From Myxococcales bacterium (GTDB taxonomy: Bacteria; Myxococcota_A; Polyangia; JAAYKL01), in contig JAAYKL010000105.1 of assembly GCA_012522445.1 (NCBI GenBank), positions 1 through 52,147 on the forward strand: a stretch of DNA of 52,147 nucleotides, given 5' to 3'. This document shows, piece by piece, positions 42,226-50,442 of this stretch (position 1 is its first letter; each line of letters opens with the position of its first letter). Under the pieces are notes generated by a model. It was not told the DNA's origin. It saw only the letters and a list, made by a program, of their open reading frames with translations, and did no database searches. A program made the position numbers and the translations under genes.

Positions 42226-43635
42226 ATGCCCACTCCCCCCTTGCACCTGACCCCGCACCAGCCCATCCACTTCTCGGGCATCGGCGGCAGCGCCATGAAC
42301 GCCCTGGCACGGCTCTTCCGCTCGCGGGGGCACATCGTCACCGGCACCGACCCGTCGTTGGGCGCAGCGGTGCGGGCGCGCCTCGAAGCCGCGGACATCG
42401 CGATCTTCTCCGAGCAGGATGGCCGACACATCCCGGCCCACACCCAGTTGCTGGTGGCCACCGCCGCCCTGCCAACCAATCACCCCGAGCTCGCTGCGGC
42501 CCACGCCCGGGGCATCCCCGTCCGCAAGTACGCCGAGGTGCTGGGCGCCGTGATGTCGCAGTCTCGGGGCATCGCCATTGCCGGCACCCACGGAAAGACC
42601 ACCACCTCCGCCATGACCGTCGCCGCCCTGGACGCCAGTGCCCTGTGCCCGGAGTTCATCATCGGCGGCCTGTACAAAGACACCGCCCGCTGCCCCGCGC
42701 GCGACAGCGCCCTCTTTGTGGCCGAGGCCTGCGAGTTCGACCGCTCCTTTCTGCGGCTCTTCCCCCACATCGCGGTCATCACCAACATCGAGGCCGAGCA
42801 CCTCGACATCTACCGCGACCTCGACGACATCCTCGACGCCTTTGCGGCCTTCGCGGGCAACCTGCCACCGGACGGCACGCTGGTGTACTGCCGCGATTCC
42901 CTAACGGCCTGTCGCGTGGCCGAGCGCACCACCACCTGCGCGCGCCTCTCCTACGGCTTGGCCCCAGACGCCGACATCCGCGCCGACCACCTGCGCTTCG
43001 CGGGCGGCCGGATGCACTTCGAACTGCACGCCCCGGGCCTCGCACCGCTGCACGTGTCCCTGGGCCAACCGGGATCCCACAACGTGCTCAACGCCCTGGC
43101 GGCCTTTGCGGTGGGACGCTGCGTGGGCGCCCATCCCCAAGCGCTGTGCGACGGGCTGTCCGCCTTTGCCGGGGTGCAGCGCCGCTTCGATTCGTTGGGC
43201 GAGCACCGGGGCATTCACATCATCGACGACTACGCCCACCACCCCACCGAGCTGCGCATGCTGCTGGCCGCCGCCCGACAACGGCACCCCGACCGCCGGC
43301 GCGTCGTCCTGTTTCAACCGCACCAGGTGTCGCGCACCCGGCAGCTCTTCGGCGATTTTTGCGCCGCCTTTGCCGACGTCGACCTCGCGCTGGTCACCGA
43401 TGTCTTTGCGGCCCGTGACGGACTCTCTGCGGAGAACCGCACCGTGGCACAGGCGCTCGCCGAGGGCATCCAAGGCCAGGGGACACCCGCCCGCTACTTG
43501 CCTACCAGCGCTGAGCTCGCCCAAAAACTGGTGGCGGAGGTGCTGCGAGAGGGCGACGTGTTTGTGACGGCTGGCGCGGGCAACGTGGACGACATCGCCC
43601 GCCAAGTGTGCGCCTTGCTGCGGGACGCGCCCTGA
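42226..43635 (+). CDS. UDP-N-acetylmuramate--L-alanine ligase
   Basis: A 469-residue Mur ligase adding L-alanine to UDP-MurNAc. The N-terminal HFSGIGGSAMNALARLF is the MurC UDP-binding glycine motif. GTHGKTTTSAM near 115 is the ATP P-loop. AEACEFDRSFL (instead of AEADE) and TNIEAEHLD follow, and DDYAHHPTEL near 333 is the C-terminal signature. The EACE variant also occurs in MurC of some other phyla. It is separated from the rest of the mur genes and is 34 bases after the FrzS-like gene. Confidence 0.9.
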   Translation: MPTPPLHLTPHQPIHFSGIGGSAMNALARLFRSRGHIVTGTDPSLGAAVRARLEAADIAIFSEQDGRHIPAHTQLLVATAALPTNHPELAAAHARGIPVRKYAEVLGAVMSQSRGIAIAGTHGKTTTSAMTVAALDASALCPEFIIGGLYKDTARCPARDSALFVAEACEFDRSFLRLFPHIAVITNIEAEHLDIYRDLDDILDAFAAFAGNLPPDGTLVYCRDSLTACRVAERTTTCARLSYGLAPDADIRADHLRFAGGRMHFELHAPGLAPLHVSLGQPGSHNVLNALAAFAVGRCVGAHPQALCDGLSAFAGVQRRFDSLGEHRGIHIIDDYAHHPTELRMLLAAARQRHPDRRRVVLFQPHQVSRTRQLFGDFCAAFADVDLALVTDVFAARDGLSAENRTVAQALAEGIQGQGTPARYLPTSAELAQKLVAEVLREGDVFVTAGAGNVDDIARQVCALLRDAP

Positions 43636-43793
43636 GCGCCCGGCCTCTTTTTGTTCCCCAGCGGCGCGCGTTACATAGTATTTCATAATATTGCGACACC
43701 CCAGGGCCCCGACGTGGCTCTTATATGGTGCAGGCAAATACGCCGACAAAGTGGTCCGCAGCGGGCGGGCCCGCAACGACGAAAGGCAACGAC

Positions 43794-44192
43794 ATGGGCA
43801 TTCTCAATTGGCTGGGCATCATCCCCGACTGCGAACGCGAACCCTTGGCCCTCACCGACGACAACTTCGACGAAGAGGTGCGCCGCTCGGACATCCCGGT
43901 GGTGGTCGACATTTGGTCCCACGGTTGCGCGCCCTGTGCCCAGCTCGTCCCCACGGTGAAGCGCCTGGCCTGCAAGTACGAGGGCAAGGTGAAAATCGCC
44001 CAGCTCAACGCGGCGTCGGCGCCCCAGGCCATGCGGCGGCTCAACGTGCGCGGCACCCCCACCCTGCTCTTCTTCAAAAAGGGCGGCCAATTGGTGGAGC
44101 GCGTCGTGGGCGTGCGCGGCCAGCACTACTTCGAAGAGATCATCGATTACGACCTGCTGGGGCTGCCCCTGCCCGAGGAGGCCAAAAAATGA
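43794..44192 (+). CDS. Thioredoxin-like protein with GCAPC active site
   Basis: A 132-residue thioredoxin-fold protein. VVVDIWSHGCAPCAQLVP near residue 40 holds CxxC with Gly-Cys-Ala-Pro-Cys in place of Trp-Cys-Gly-Pro-Cys. The cis-proline segment GTPTLLFFKKGG is intact. No signal peptide is seen; the protein is cytoplasmic. The following two genes are small membrane proteins with Cys motifs, the first overlapping by ATGA, which suggests that they form a redox unit. ATG 43794 is preferred because AAAGG precedes it. Confidence 0.85.
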   Translation: MGILNWLGIIPDCEREPLALTDDNFDEEVRRSDIPVVVDIWSHGCAPCAQLVPTVKRLACKYEGKVKIAQLNAASAPQAMRRLNVRGTPTLLFFKKGGQLVERVVGVRGQHYFEEIIDYDLLGLPLPEEAKK

Positions 44193-44407
44193 AAGGCGCC
44201 ACCATGACACTGAAAGAACGCTGGCAGAGCATCCCGCCGTCCAAGCGCAAGTGGATCAAGCGCGGCCTGGGCATCGGCCTGGGCGCCTTGGGGGGCTACG
44301 CGTACTACGCCTTGGTGGGCTGCGCTACCGGTGCGTGCCCCATTACGTCCAACCCCTGGATCACCACCGGCTGGGGCGCCCTCATCGGTCTGACGGCCAG
44401 CGCCTGA
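44189..44407 (+). CDS. DUF6132-like small membrane protein
   Basis: A 72-residue protein. After a basic start (KRKWIKRG) there are two hydrophobic helices separated by GCATGACPITSNP, a Cys-x4-Cys motif that matches the DUF6132 type. It overlaps the thioredoxin stop by four bases; ATG 44204 is an alternative start. The cysteines lie at the membrane edge and are candidates for exchange with the thioredoxin. Confidence 0.75.
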   Translation: MKGATMTLKERWQSIPPSKRKWIKRGLGIGLGALGGYAYYALVGCATGACPITSNPWITTGWGALIGLTASA

Positions 44408-44429
44408 ACCCAAGAGAGCGAGGGAAAAC

Positions 44430-44633
44430 ATGAAACAAGTTGTCGCTTTTGTTGTGATTTTTGGCGGTTGGTTCGTGCTGCAGCGCTGGATTCTCCCGGC
44501 CTTTGGCGTGCCCACCTGCATGTCCGGCGCCTGCCGCCCGCCCATGTCCCGCCCGCAGCCCATGCGCCCCGGCACCGATGTCGAGAGCGAGAGCGACCCG
44601 TCCGAGGCCGCCGAACAGCGCGAAGCGTCCTAG
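44430..44633 (+). CDS. Small membrane protein with Cys-x5-Cys
   Basis: A 67-residue protein with one helix (residues 3-22) and then VPTCMSGACRPP, a second Cys pair that mirrors the GC-GAC pattern of the protein before it. The C-terminal 25 residues are acidic and low in complexity. GAGGG precedes the ATG. It is the third gene of the thioredoxin group. Function unknown. Confidence 0.65.
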   Translation: MKQVVAFVVIFGGWFVLQRWILPAFGVPTCMSGACRPPMSRPQPMRPGTDVESESDPSEAAEQREAS

Positions 44634-44644
44634 CCCTAGACCCC

Positions 44645-45448
44645 TTAGGGGGCGTCCGTATCTGTCAGGGGGATGTCCACTCTTTCAATTGAGAGACAGC
44701 GGCCCGTGGTGGGGTCGATCTCCAAGGTGACGCCCTGGAAGCGCGCGCCTTCGGTGGCGGGCTTGAACGACGCGGGCAACCCCGTGCGAAAGCGGTCGAC
44801 GATAATCTCGCGCTGCATGCCGATGACCGAGTGGTGGGGGCCGGTCATGCCGAGGTCGGTGATGAACCCCGTGCCTTTTTCGAGGAGCTGCGCGTCGGCG
44901 GTTTGCACGTGGGTGTGGGTGCCCACCATCGCGGAGACGCGGCCGTCCAGGTGAAAGCCCAGGGCGCGTTTTTCGCTGGTGGCCTCGGCGTGGAAGTCCA
45001 CCAGGATGATGCGCGTGCCCGCCAGTTGCTTGAGCGCCTCGTCGGCGGCCACAAAGGGGTTGTCCGCAAAGGACATGAAGATTTGCCCCTGCAGGTTGAG
45101 CACGCCGACATCGTAGCCCGCCTGGGTTTCGAACACGCCTACGCCGCGGCCGGGTTGTCCGGGGGCGAAGTTGAATGGGCGCAGCAGGGCGGGGGTTTTG
45201 TCGATGTAGGGGCGGATCTCGCGCTGCCGCCAGATGTGGTTGCCGGAGGTGATGACGTCGACGCCCAGCGCGAAGAGATCGCGCGCCGCCTCGGGGGTAA
45301 TGCCGGTGCCGCCGGAGACGTTTTCGCCGTTGAGGACGACGAAGTCGATGCGGTGCTCGGAGATGAAATCGGGCAACACCCGGCGGACGGCGTTGCGCCC
45401 GGCGCGGGCCATGACATCGCCGACCATCAGTGCGCGGAACCGCGTCAT
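44645..45448 (-). CDS. YmdB-family (TIGR00282) metallophosphoesterase
   Basis: A 267-residue di-metal phosphodiesterase. MVGDVMARAGRNAV, VLNGENVSGGTG, TSGNHIW, DFHAEATSEKRA and GTHTHVQTAD are the metal-binding motifs in order. Bacillus YmdB hydrolyses 2',3'- and 3',5'-cyclic nucleotides and affects biofilm and RNase activity. It sits 28 bases after rny and is transcribed with it, a widely conserved pairing. Confidence 0.93.
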   Translation of the reverse strand: MTRFRALMVGDVMARAGRNAVRRVLPDFISEHRIDFVVLNGENVSGGTGITPEAARDLFALGVDVITSGNHIWRQREIRPYIDKTPALLRPFNFAPGQPGRGVGVFETQAGYDVGVLNLQGQIFMSFADNPFVAADEALKQLAGTRIILVDFHAEATSEKRALGFHLDGRVSAMVGTHTHVQTADAQLLEKGTGFITDLGMTGPHHSVIGMQREIIVDRFRTGLPASFKPATEGARFQGVTLEIDPTTGRCLSIERVDIPLTDTDAP

Positions 45449-45475
45449 GTCGCCTCCTGCGGGTTCATCGTTTCA

Positions 45476-47098
45476 TTAGCGGGCAATGGCCTGGGCCCGG
45501 GATTCGCGGATGACCGTCACCTTGATTTGTCCGGGGTAGGTCAGCTCCTTCTCGATGCGCGCGGCGATGTCTCGCGACAGCATGGAGGCGTCGTTGTCGC
45601 TCACCTTGTCGCTCTCCACCATCACGCGGACCTCGCGACCCGCCTGAATGGCGTAGGAGTTGCTGACGCCGTCGAAGGAGCGGCAGATGCCCTCCAAGTC
45701 TTCGAGGCGCTTGACATAGGACTCGAGCATCTCTCGGCGGGCGCCGGGGCGCGCACCGGACAAGGCGTCGGCCGCGGCCACCAGGTGGGCGATGACGCTG
45801 GTGGGGGCTTCGTCTTCGTGGTGAGAGGCGATGGCGTTGACCACCAGGGCCTCCTCGCCGTGTTTTTTGGCGAACTGGGCGCCGATAACCGCGTGGGAGC
45901 CCTCGACCTCGTGGGTCATGGCCTTGCCGATGTCGTGCAGCAGACCGGCCCGGCGGGCCTTGCGCTGGTTCAGGCCCAGCTCCGCCGCCATCATGCCGCA
46001 GATGAAACCGCACTCCACCGAGTGGCGCAGCACGTTTTGCGCGTAGCTGTAGCGGAACTTGAGGCGCCCCAGCATCTTGACGATCTCCGGGTCGACCCGC
46101 GCCAGCCCCAGCTCGAGGATCGCCTGCTCGCCGGCGTCCTTGATGGCCTTGTTGACGTCGTCGCGCGCCTTTTGGACGGTTTCCTCAATGCGCGAGGGGT
46201 GGATGCGGCCGTCCTGGATGAGGCGCTCGATGGAGAGGCGGGCCACCTCGCGGCGCACCGGATCGAAGCCGGAGATCACCACGGTCTCCGGCGTGTCGTC
46301 GACGATGAGGTCGATGCCGGTGGCGGCTTCTAAGGTGCGGATGTTGCGCCCTTCGCGGCCGATGATGCGGCCCTTGAGCTCGTCGGTGGGCAGGTGGATG
46401 ACCGAGACGGCGCGCTCTTGCACGTGCTCGCCGGCGTAGCGCTGGATGGCGATGCCCACGATGCGCTTGGCCCGGGACTCGGCCTCTTCTTTGGCGGTCT
46501 CCTCGGTTTCGCGCACGAACAGCGCGGCCTCGCGCTTGGCCTCGTCGGTGATGCTCTCGATGAGCTCTTTTTTGGCCTCGTCCTTAGAGAGCCCGGCCTT
46601 TTGCGCCACCAGCACGTCGGCCTGTTGCATCTTCTCGTCGAGGACGCGCTTGCGGTCCGAGAGGCTGCGCTCCGAGCGCTCGATGGCGGCCTCGCGCTTG
46701 GCCATCTCGATCTCCTTGGCGGACATGGCGTCCTTGCGCTTGTTGAGGGCGTCCTCGGCCTGCCGCGCGCGCTGTTCGGCTTTTTGCGCGTCGACCTTCA
46801 GGCGGCGCCCCTCCTCTTCGAGGCTGGCCATGGCCTTGCTGCGCTCTTCGCGGGCGTCGGAGCGGGCATCTTTAACGATGCGGTCGGCCTCGCTGCGGGC
46901 GTCGTCAATGGCCTTTTTGGCCGCCTGACGGGCTTCGGCCTCGGCGGCTTCGGCGGCCTCAGCGGCTTCGCGGATGGCTTGTTGAGAGATTTGATCGGTG
47001 GTGTCGGTCTTCTTTTTGGTGAGGTGAAGCACCAGTGCGCCGATGCCAAACCCCACCACGAGGCCCACCAGCACATATAAAATTGTCATGGGTTCCAT
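45476..47098 (-). CDS. Ribonuclease Y
   Basis: A 540-residue membrane-anchored endoribonuclease. A single N-terminal helix (residues about 3-23), a long Ala/Glu/Lys/Arg coiled coil (25-220), a KH domain (about 235-300; DELKGRIIGREGRNIR is the RNA-binding GxxG), and an HD domain with LLHDIGKAMTHE near residue 387 provide the known order. It starts mRNA turnover. The ATG at 47098 has AAGGGTG before it. A promoter is proposed at 47189-47216. Confidence 0.95.
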   Translation of the reverse strand: MEPMTILYVLVGLVVGFGIGALVLHLTKKKTDTTDQISQQAIREAAEAAEAAEAEARQAAKKAIDDARSEADRIVKDARSDAREERSKAMASLEEEGRRLKVDAQKAEQRARQAEDALNKRKDAMSAKEIEMAKREAAIERSERSLSDRKRVLDEKMQQADVLVAQKAGLSKDEAKKELIESITDEAKREAALFVRETEETAKEEAESRAKRIVGIAIQRYAGEHVQERAVSVIHLPTDELKGRIIGREGRNIRTLEAATGIDLIVDDTPETVVISGFDPVRREVARLSIERLIQDGRIHPSRIEETVQKARDDVNKAIKDAGEQAILELGLARVDPEIVKMLGRLKFRYSYAQNVLRHSVECGFICGMMAAELGLNQRKARRAGLLHDIGKAMTHEVEGSHAVIGAQFAKKHGEEALVVNAIASHHEDEAPTSVIAHLVAAADALSGARPGARREMLESYVKRLEDLEGICRSFDGVSNSYAIQAGREVRVMVESDKVSDNDASMLSRDIAARIEKELTYPGQIKVTVIRESRAQAIAR

Positions 47099-47188
47099 TT
47101 GAGCACCCTTCCCAAATTACAACGCGGCCCACATGACGCGCATGCGAGCAGCGGTAGGGCGCGCCCCGTTCCGGTGTCAGGGCACGGC

Positions 47189-47216
47189 GGTATATTGAAA
47201 ATTCCGCGCTGCGCAA
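47189..47216 (-). promoter_or_regulatory. Sigma70-type promoter of rny-ymdB
   Basis: On the minus strand: TTGCGC, 16-base spacer, TATACC. It is 91 bases upstream of the rny ATG. Confidence 0.5.
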
Positions 47217-47324
47217 AAATGAGGCGTGTTCGGATGTGTCTCAATAGACGGGAGACCGGGGTTGCCAGACGCGGCGCAGATGCCTCTGTGGCGCACGGCA
47301 AAACCCGGAATTGACCCGGAAAAT

Positions 47325-47530
47325 CGACCGTCCAGTAATGCTTTCCGATGGCGGGACGGCGCTATTTTTTCGCTTCCAGAGTATCGATGGGTACCATTGC
47401 ACCGGAACAATTGGCGGAAGCGCTTTGCAGCAGACACAATCTATATTCACATTCCGCGCAGGGGAATGACTGTCTCAAGCAGTATCCAACCACGTTGAAA
47501 AGCGCAAGAAAAACAATCGGAAAGCGGTCG
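47325..47530 (-). ncRNA. Candidate 6S RNA (ssrS) downstream of zapA
   Basis: A structured element of about 206 bases on the minus strand. The ends pair: GCTTTCCGAT with ATCGGAAAGC (10 bp), and outside them CGACC with GGTCG (5 bp) across a 10-base bulge. Inside are GCGCT/AGCGC, a CATTCC/GGAATG hairpin, AGACA/TGTCT around it, and a terminal CGCTTCC/GGAAGCG stem. The size, rod shape and CAGTC-CCCTG-like segment resemble 6S RNA, and the position just downstream of zapA is the usual ssrS site in many proteobacteria. I could not check it against a covariance model. A CCGG/CCGG stem with four T follows. It may be cotranscribed with zapA. Confidence 0.4.
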
Positions 47531-47575
47531 CCTGTCGGCGGTGTGTCCGGGGCGAGATGGGGGGAGTTTGCGGGA

Positions 47576-47875
47576 TCAGGTGGGGCCGTTGAGCAGCAGG
47601 TCGTCGATTTTGGCCGAGAGATCGCGGGCGAAGTCCAGGGCCTCGCTGCCGAGTTGGTCGTGGCGGGTGCGCAGATTTTCGAGCTCGTTTAACAGCATCA
47701 TGGCCACCATGGTCATAATGTGTAAGCCCTGCCCGGCGCGGGTGATGCGGGTGGCGCGCTTCATTTTGTCGAAGCGCTCTTCCAGCTCGGCGATGAGGCG
47801 CTGCACGGCTTCGGGTTCGCCGTCCGAGCGCAGCGAGAAGGTTTCGCCATCCAGTTTTATCGCGTAGCTCTTCAT
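47576..47875 (-). CDS. Cell-division protein ZapA
   Basis: A 99-residue protein which bundles FtsZ filaments. The opening SYAIKLDGETFSLRSDG, then VQRLIAELEERFDKM and the C-terminal coiled coil (MMLLNELENLRTRHDQLG) fit ZapA. The start overlaps the murD stop by four bases, and AAGGAG inside murD serves as its ribosome site. Confidence 0.88.
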   Translation of the reverse strand: MKSYAIKLDGETFSLRSDGEPEAVQRLIAELEERFDKMKRATRITRAGQGLHIMTMVAMMLLNELENLRTRHDQLGSEALDFARDLSAKIDDLLLNGPT

Positions 47876-49278
47876 GGCCGTCGCTCCTTTGCCGCGCGCT
47901 GTGAGACAATGTGTCCAAAGGCCTCTCCGCGCACCTTGTAGTTTTGAAACATACCAAAAGAGGCGCAGGCTGGCGACAACAAGACGACGCCTCCCGCGGG
48001 CAGGGCAGCCGCGGCGATGTCCACAGCGGCGTCCAGGGTGTCGGCCGAATCGAGCGCAAATGCGGGGACGCCCTCGGCGGCAATGGCGGCCTCCAAGCGC
48101 GGGGCTGTGGCGCCGATGAGCACCACCTGGCGCAGGTGCGGTGCGGCAAACAGGGCGCGCACCAGCTCGGAAAAGTCGGCGTTTTTCTCCGAGCCGCCCA
48201 AGATCAACGACAGGGGCTCGGCAAAGGCGTTGACCGCGGCGATGGTGGCGTCGGGACGGGTGGCGTAGGAGTCGTTGTAGTAGCGCGTGCCCGCCACGGT
48301 GCCGCGCAGTTCGAGGCGGTGGGGCAGCCCGGGGAAACGCGCCGCCGCATCGCAGAGCGGTTTTGGATCCGCGCCCGCCAGCAGGGCCATCAGCAGGGCC
48401 GCGGCGATGTTTTCGAGGTTGAAGCGACCGGCCATCTGCACCTGGGACACCCGCATGGGCAGCACTTGCTCGGCGCCGTCGCGTCGCAGCACCCACTGGT
48501 CGCCCCGGACAAACAGGCCTTCGGGCAGCGCGCGCACAATTGAATACCCCAGGCGCTTAGCCGCGCTCGTGGCGGCGATGTCGCAAGAACCCGGGGCGTC
48601 GGCGCAGTACACGACCCAGTCGTCGGCGGTTTGCCGGTGCAGCAGGTGGGCCTTGGCCGCGCGGTACTCGGCGGTATCCACGTGCCAGTCCAGGTGTTCG
48701 CTGGTGGTGCGCAAGATGCCCGCCACGTGGGGGGAGGCGGCGATGTCCATGGCCTGAAAGCTCGATATCTCCAGCACGACAGCATCTGCCGGGCCCACGT
48801 CGGGCAAGAACTCCAGCGGGCTGTTGCCGATGTTGCCCCCCAGGTGTACGCGGGCGCCTTCTTGGGCGGACAACCCCGCTGCCAGGATGCTCGCGGCGGT
48901 GCCCTTGCCCAAGGTGCCGGTGATGCCAAAGACCCGGGCCGGGCAGTGGGTGAGGAAGTGCGACAGGGCCGACGTCACCGTTACGCCAGCGGCGCGGGCC
49001 TGCACCAGGGCGGGGATGTCCGGGCGAATGCCCGGGGATTTGAACAGGGTGGCGAAGCGCGCCAAGTCGCGCAGGTGGGCCTCGCCGGTGACCTGGGGGA
49101 TGTCCTGGGGCAGGCCGTCGATGGGGCGTTGGTCCAGGGCCTCGATGCGGGAGATGCCCAGGCGGCGCAGGTAAGCGATGGTGGCGCGGCCCTCCACCCC
49201 GACGCCCAGTACGCCCACGGGTTCGGCGATGGGCTGGGGCAGGGGCGCGGCAGCGGCGGTGGTGTCTGGGGATTTCAT
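47872..49278 (-). CDS. UDP-N-acetylmuramoyl-L-alanine--D-glutamate ligase
   Basis: A 468-residue Mur ligase adding D-glutamate. The N-terminal GVLGVGVEGRATIAYL binds UDP-MurNAc-L-Ala; LEISSFQAMDI and TSEHLDWH are MurD motifs. The ATP loop reads GITGTLGKGTAAS instead of the usual GITGTNGKST: Lys is kept but Asn and Ser differ. RYYNDSYATRPDATIAAV differs from DDSKATN. It could be an active divergent MurD or a paralogue; no other murD is in the window. ATG 49278 is preferred over a TTG 12 codons earlier. Confidence 0.85.
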   Translation of the reverse strand: MKSPDTTAAAAPLPQPIAEPVGVLGVGVEGRATIAYLRRLGISRIEALDQRPIDGLPQDIPQVTGEAHLRDLARFATLFKSPGIRPDIPALVQARAAGVTVTSALSHFLTHCPARVFGITGTLGKGTAASILAAGLSAQEGARVHLGGNIGNSPLEFLPDVGPADAVVLEISSFQAMDIAASPHVAGILRTTSEHLDWHVDTAEYRAAKAHLLHRQTADDWVVYCADAPGSCDIAATSAAKRLGYSIVRALPEGLFVRGDQWVLRRDGAEQVLPMRVSQVQMAGRFNLENIAAALLMALLAGADPKPLCDAAARFPGLPHRLELRGTVAGTRYYNDSYATRPDATIAAVNAFAEPLSLILGGSEKNADFSELVRALFAAPHLRQVVLIGATAPRLEAAIAAEGVPAFALDSADTLDAAVDIAAAALPAGGVVLLSPACASFGMFQNYKVRGEAFGHIVSQRAAKERRP

Positions 49279-49320
49279 GGGGGGAGCATGGGCAATTTTG
49301 CGCGCAAAAGCCAATTTTCG

Positions 49321-50442
49321 CTATCGGATGATGAACCAGTTGGCCTTGGGCGTGATGTCGAAGTGAAAGTGGTTGTGGTGGGCCTTGTTGGCATTGGGCG
49401 TGAGCATGACGTGAAAGGCGCGCGCCGCATGCAGGGCACAGGCCAGCTCCTTTAAGAAGATGCCCTCCGGGGTCTTGGGTTTGTCCTGGCAAGGGGGGCT
49501 GCCGTCGCGCCGCTCGTAGTGGTCGAGCACCGAGATGTAGCGCCCGTCAGCCATGGTAAAGCCGTGGATGTCGATGGCGATGGCCCGGTGGTGCTGGCTG
49601 AGCTTTCCGGCCTCGGCTTTTTTCCAGCGCTCCTGCTGCTGCCGGCAAGTCTTGCCCGCGGCGCCCTTGGCACACGTGGACTCGGGGCGCGTCAACGGTC
49701 GGTAGGTCGAAAAGAAGCGGATGTCCTCGGCCCCGCGCATCTTGGCCTCGCGCGCCAGCGGAATCAGCGCCACCACCAGGCGGCAGTCCATGATGTCGTG
49801 GCGGGTTTGGCCCTTGGGCGTCCACTTCGGCGCGATGCGCACCCCCTCCACGGGGCTGGTGAGGCGCAGCGGCATCTCCACAAAGGGCGCGTCCTCGTTC
49901 ACGGGCTCGGTGGCGATGCGGGCGCGCTTGAGGATGTCGAAGCACTGGGCCCGCGACAACTGCGCGATGGCCGTGGCATCGGGCACCACCACCGCCGAGA
50001 AGGACGCCTGGGCATCCGAGGGCACGGCGATGGGCGAGGCGGGCTGGGCGGGCTCGGCATGCGCGGGGAGCTCCTGGGGCGCAGCGCTGTCCGGCGCTTG
50101 GGGGTCGCGGGTCAACCGCTGGATGAGCCGACCCAACTCCGCGCGGCCCTCGGCGACATCGGGCAGCGACTCCCGTTCGAGGATGTCCGCCGCGTCGGCA
50201 ACAACGCATTCTTCATCGTCGAGATACGGCGCGTCGCCGTTGTCACGGGGCGCGTCCAGCACAGGGCGCGTCTGCGGGGTTTCGGACGCGGCTTCAACGG
50301 GTGTTTCGGGCGTCACCGCAGGGGCGGAGGACCATCCGGCGGCGCATCCAGCGCACAGACCGGCCAGCCACAGACCGGCCAGCCGCAACACAACAGCCCG
50401 CCGCAGCAACGCGATCCGCCGCAGCGAGGCCGGTGCGATCAT
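49321..50442 (-). CDS. Extensin-like (M15-fold) lipoprotein
   Basis: A 373-residue protein with an N-terminal signal and lipobox-like LCAGC. Residues about 30-150 form a low-complexity Ala/Pro/Glu linker. The C-terminal 200 residues are the extensin-like C domain: CRLVVALIPL, then KLSQHHRAIAIDIHGFTMADG and the end HHNHFHFDI, with the metal-binding histidines and aspartates. This fold is shared with D-Ala-D-Ala peptidases and probably trims peptidoglycan in the periplasm. It overlaps the phoH stop by 4 bases, so it is expressed with it. Confidence 0.85.
   Translation of the reverse strand: MIAPASLRRIALLRRAVVLRLAGLWLAGLCAGCAAGWSSAPAVTPETPVEAASETPQTRPVLDAPRDNGDAPYLDDEECVVADAADILERESLPDVAEGRAELGRLIQRLTRDPQAPDSAAPQELPAHAEPAQPASPIAVPSDAQASFSAVVVPDATAIAQLSRAQCFDILKRARIATEPVNEDAPFVEMPLRLTSPVEGVRIAPKWTPKGQTRHDIMDCRLVVALIPLAREAKMRGAEDIRFFSTYRPLTRPESTCAKGAAGKTCRQQQERWKKAEAGKLSQHHRAIAIDIHGFTMADGRYISVLDHYERRDGSPPCQDKPKTPEGIFLKELACALHAARAFHVMLTPNANKAHHNHFHFDITPKANWFIIR

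Larger units (their letters stand above)
47099..47575. other. Intergenic region between zapA and rny with ncRNA candidate
   Basis: 477 bases without a supported gene. The minus strand can form a long closed rod at 47325-47530 and a GAGGC/GCCTC hairpin at 47221-47286, and a promoter for rny lies at 47189-47216. Short open frames across it lack ribosome sites. Confidence 0.55.

Noticed and set aside
44831..46333. 500-codon frame opposite ymdB and rny
   Set aside because: Shadow of two well-defined genes in high-GC DNA; no start signal.
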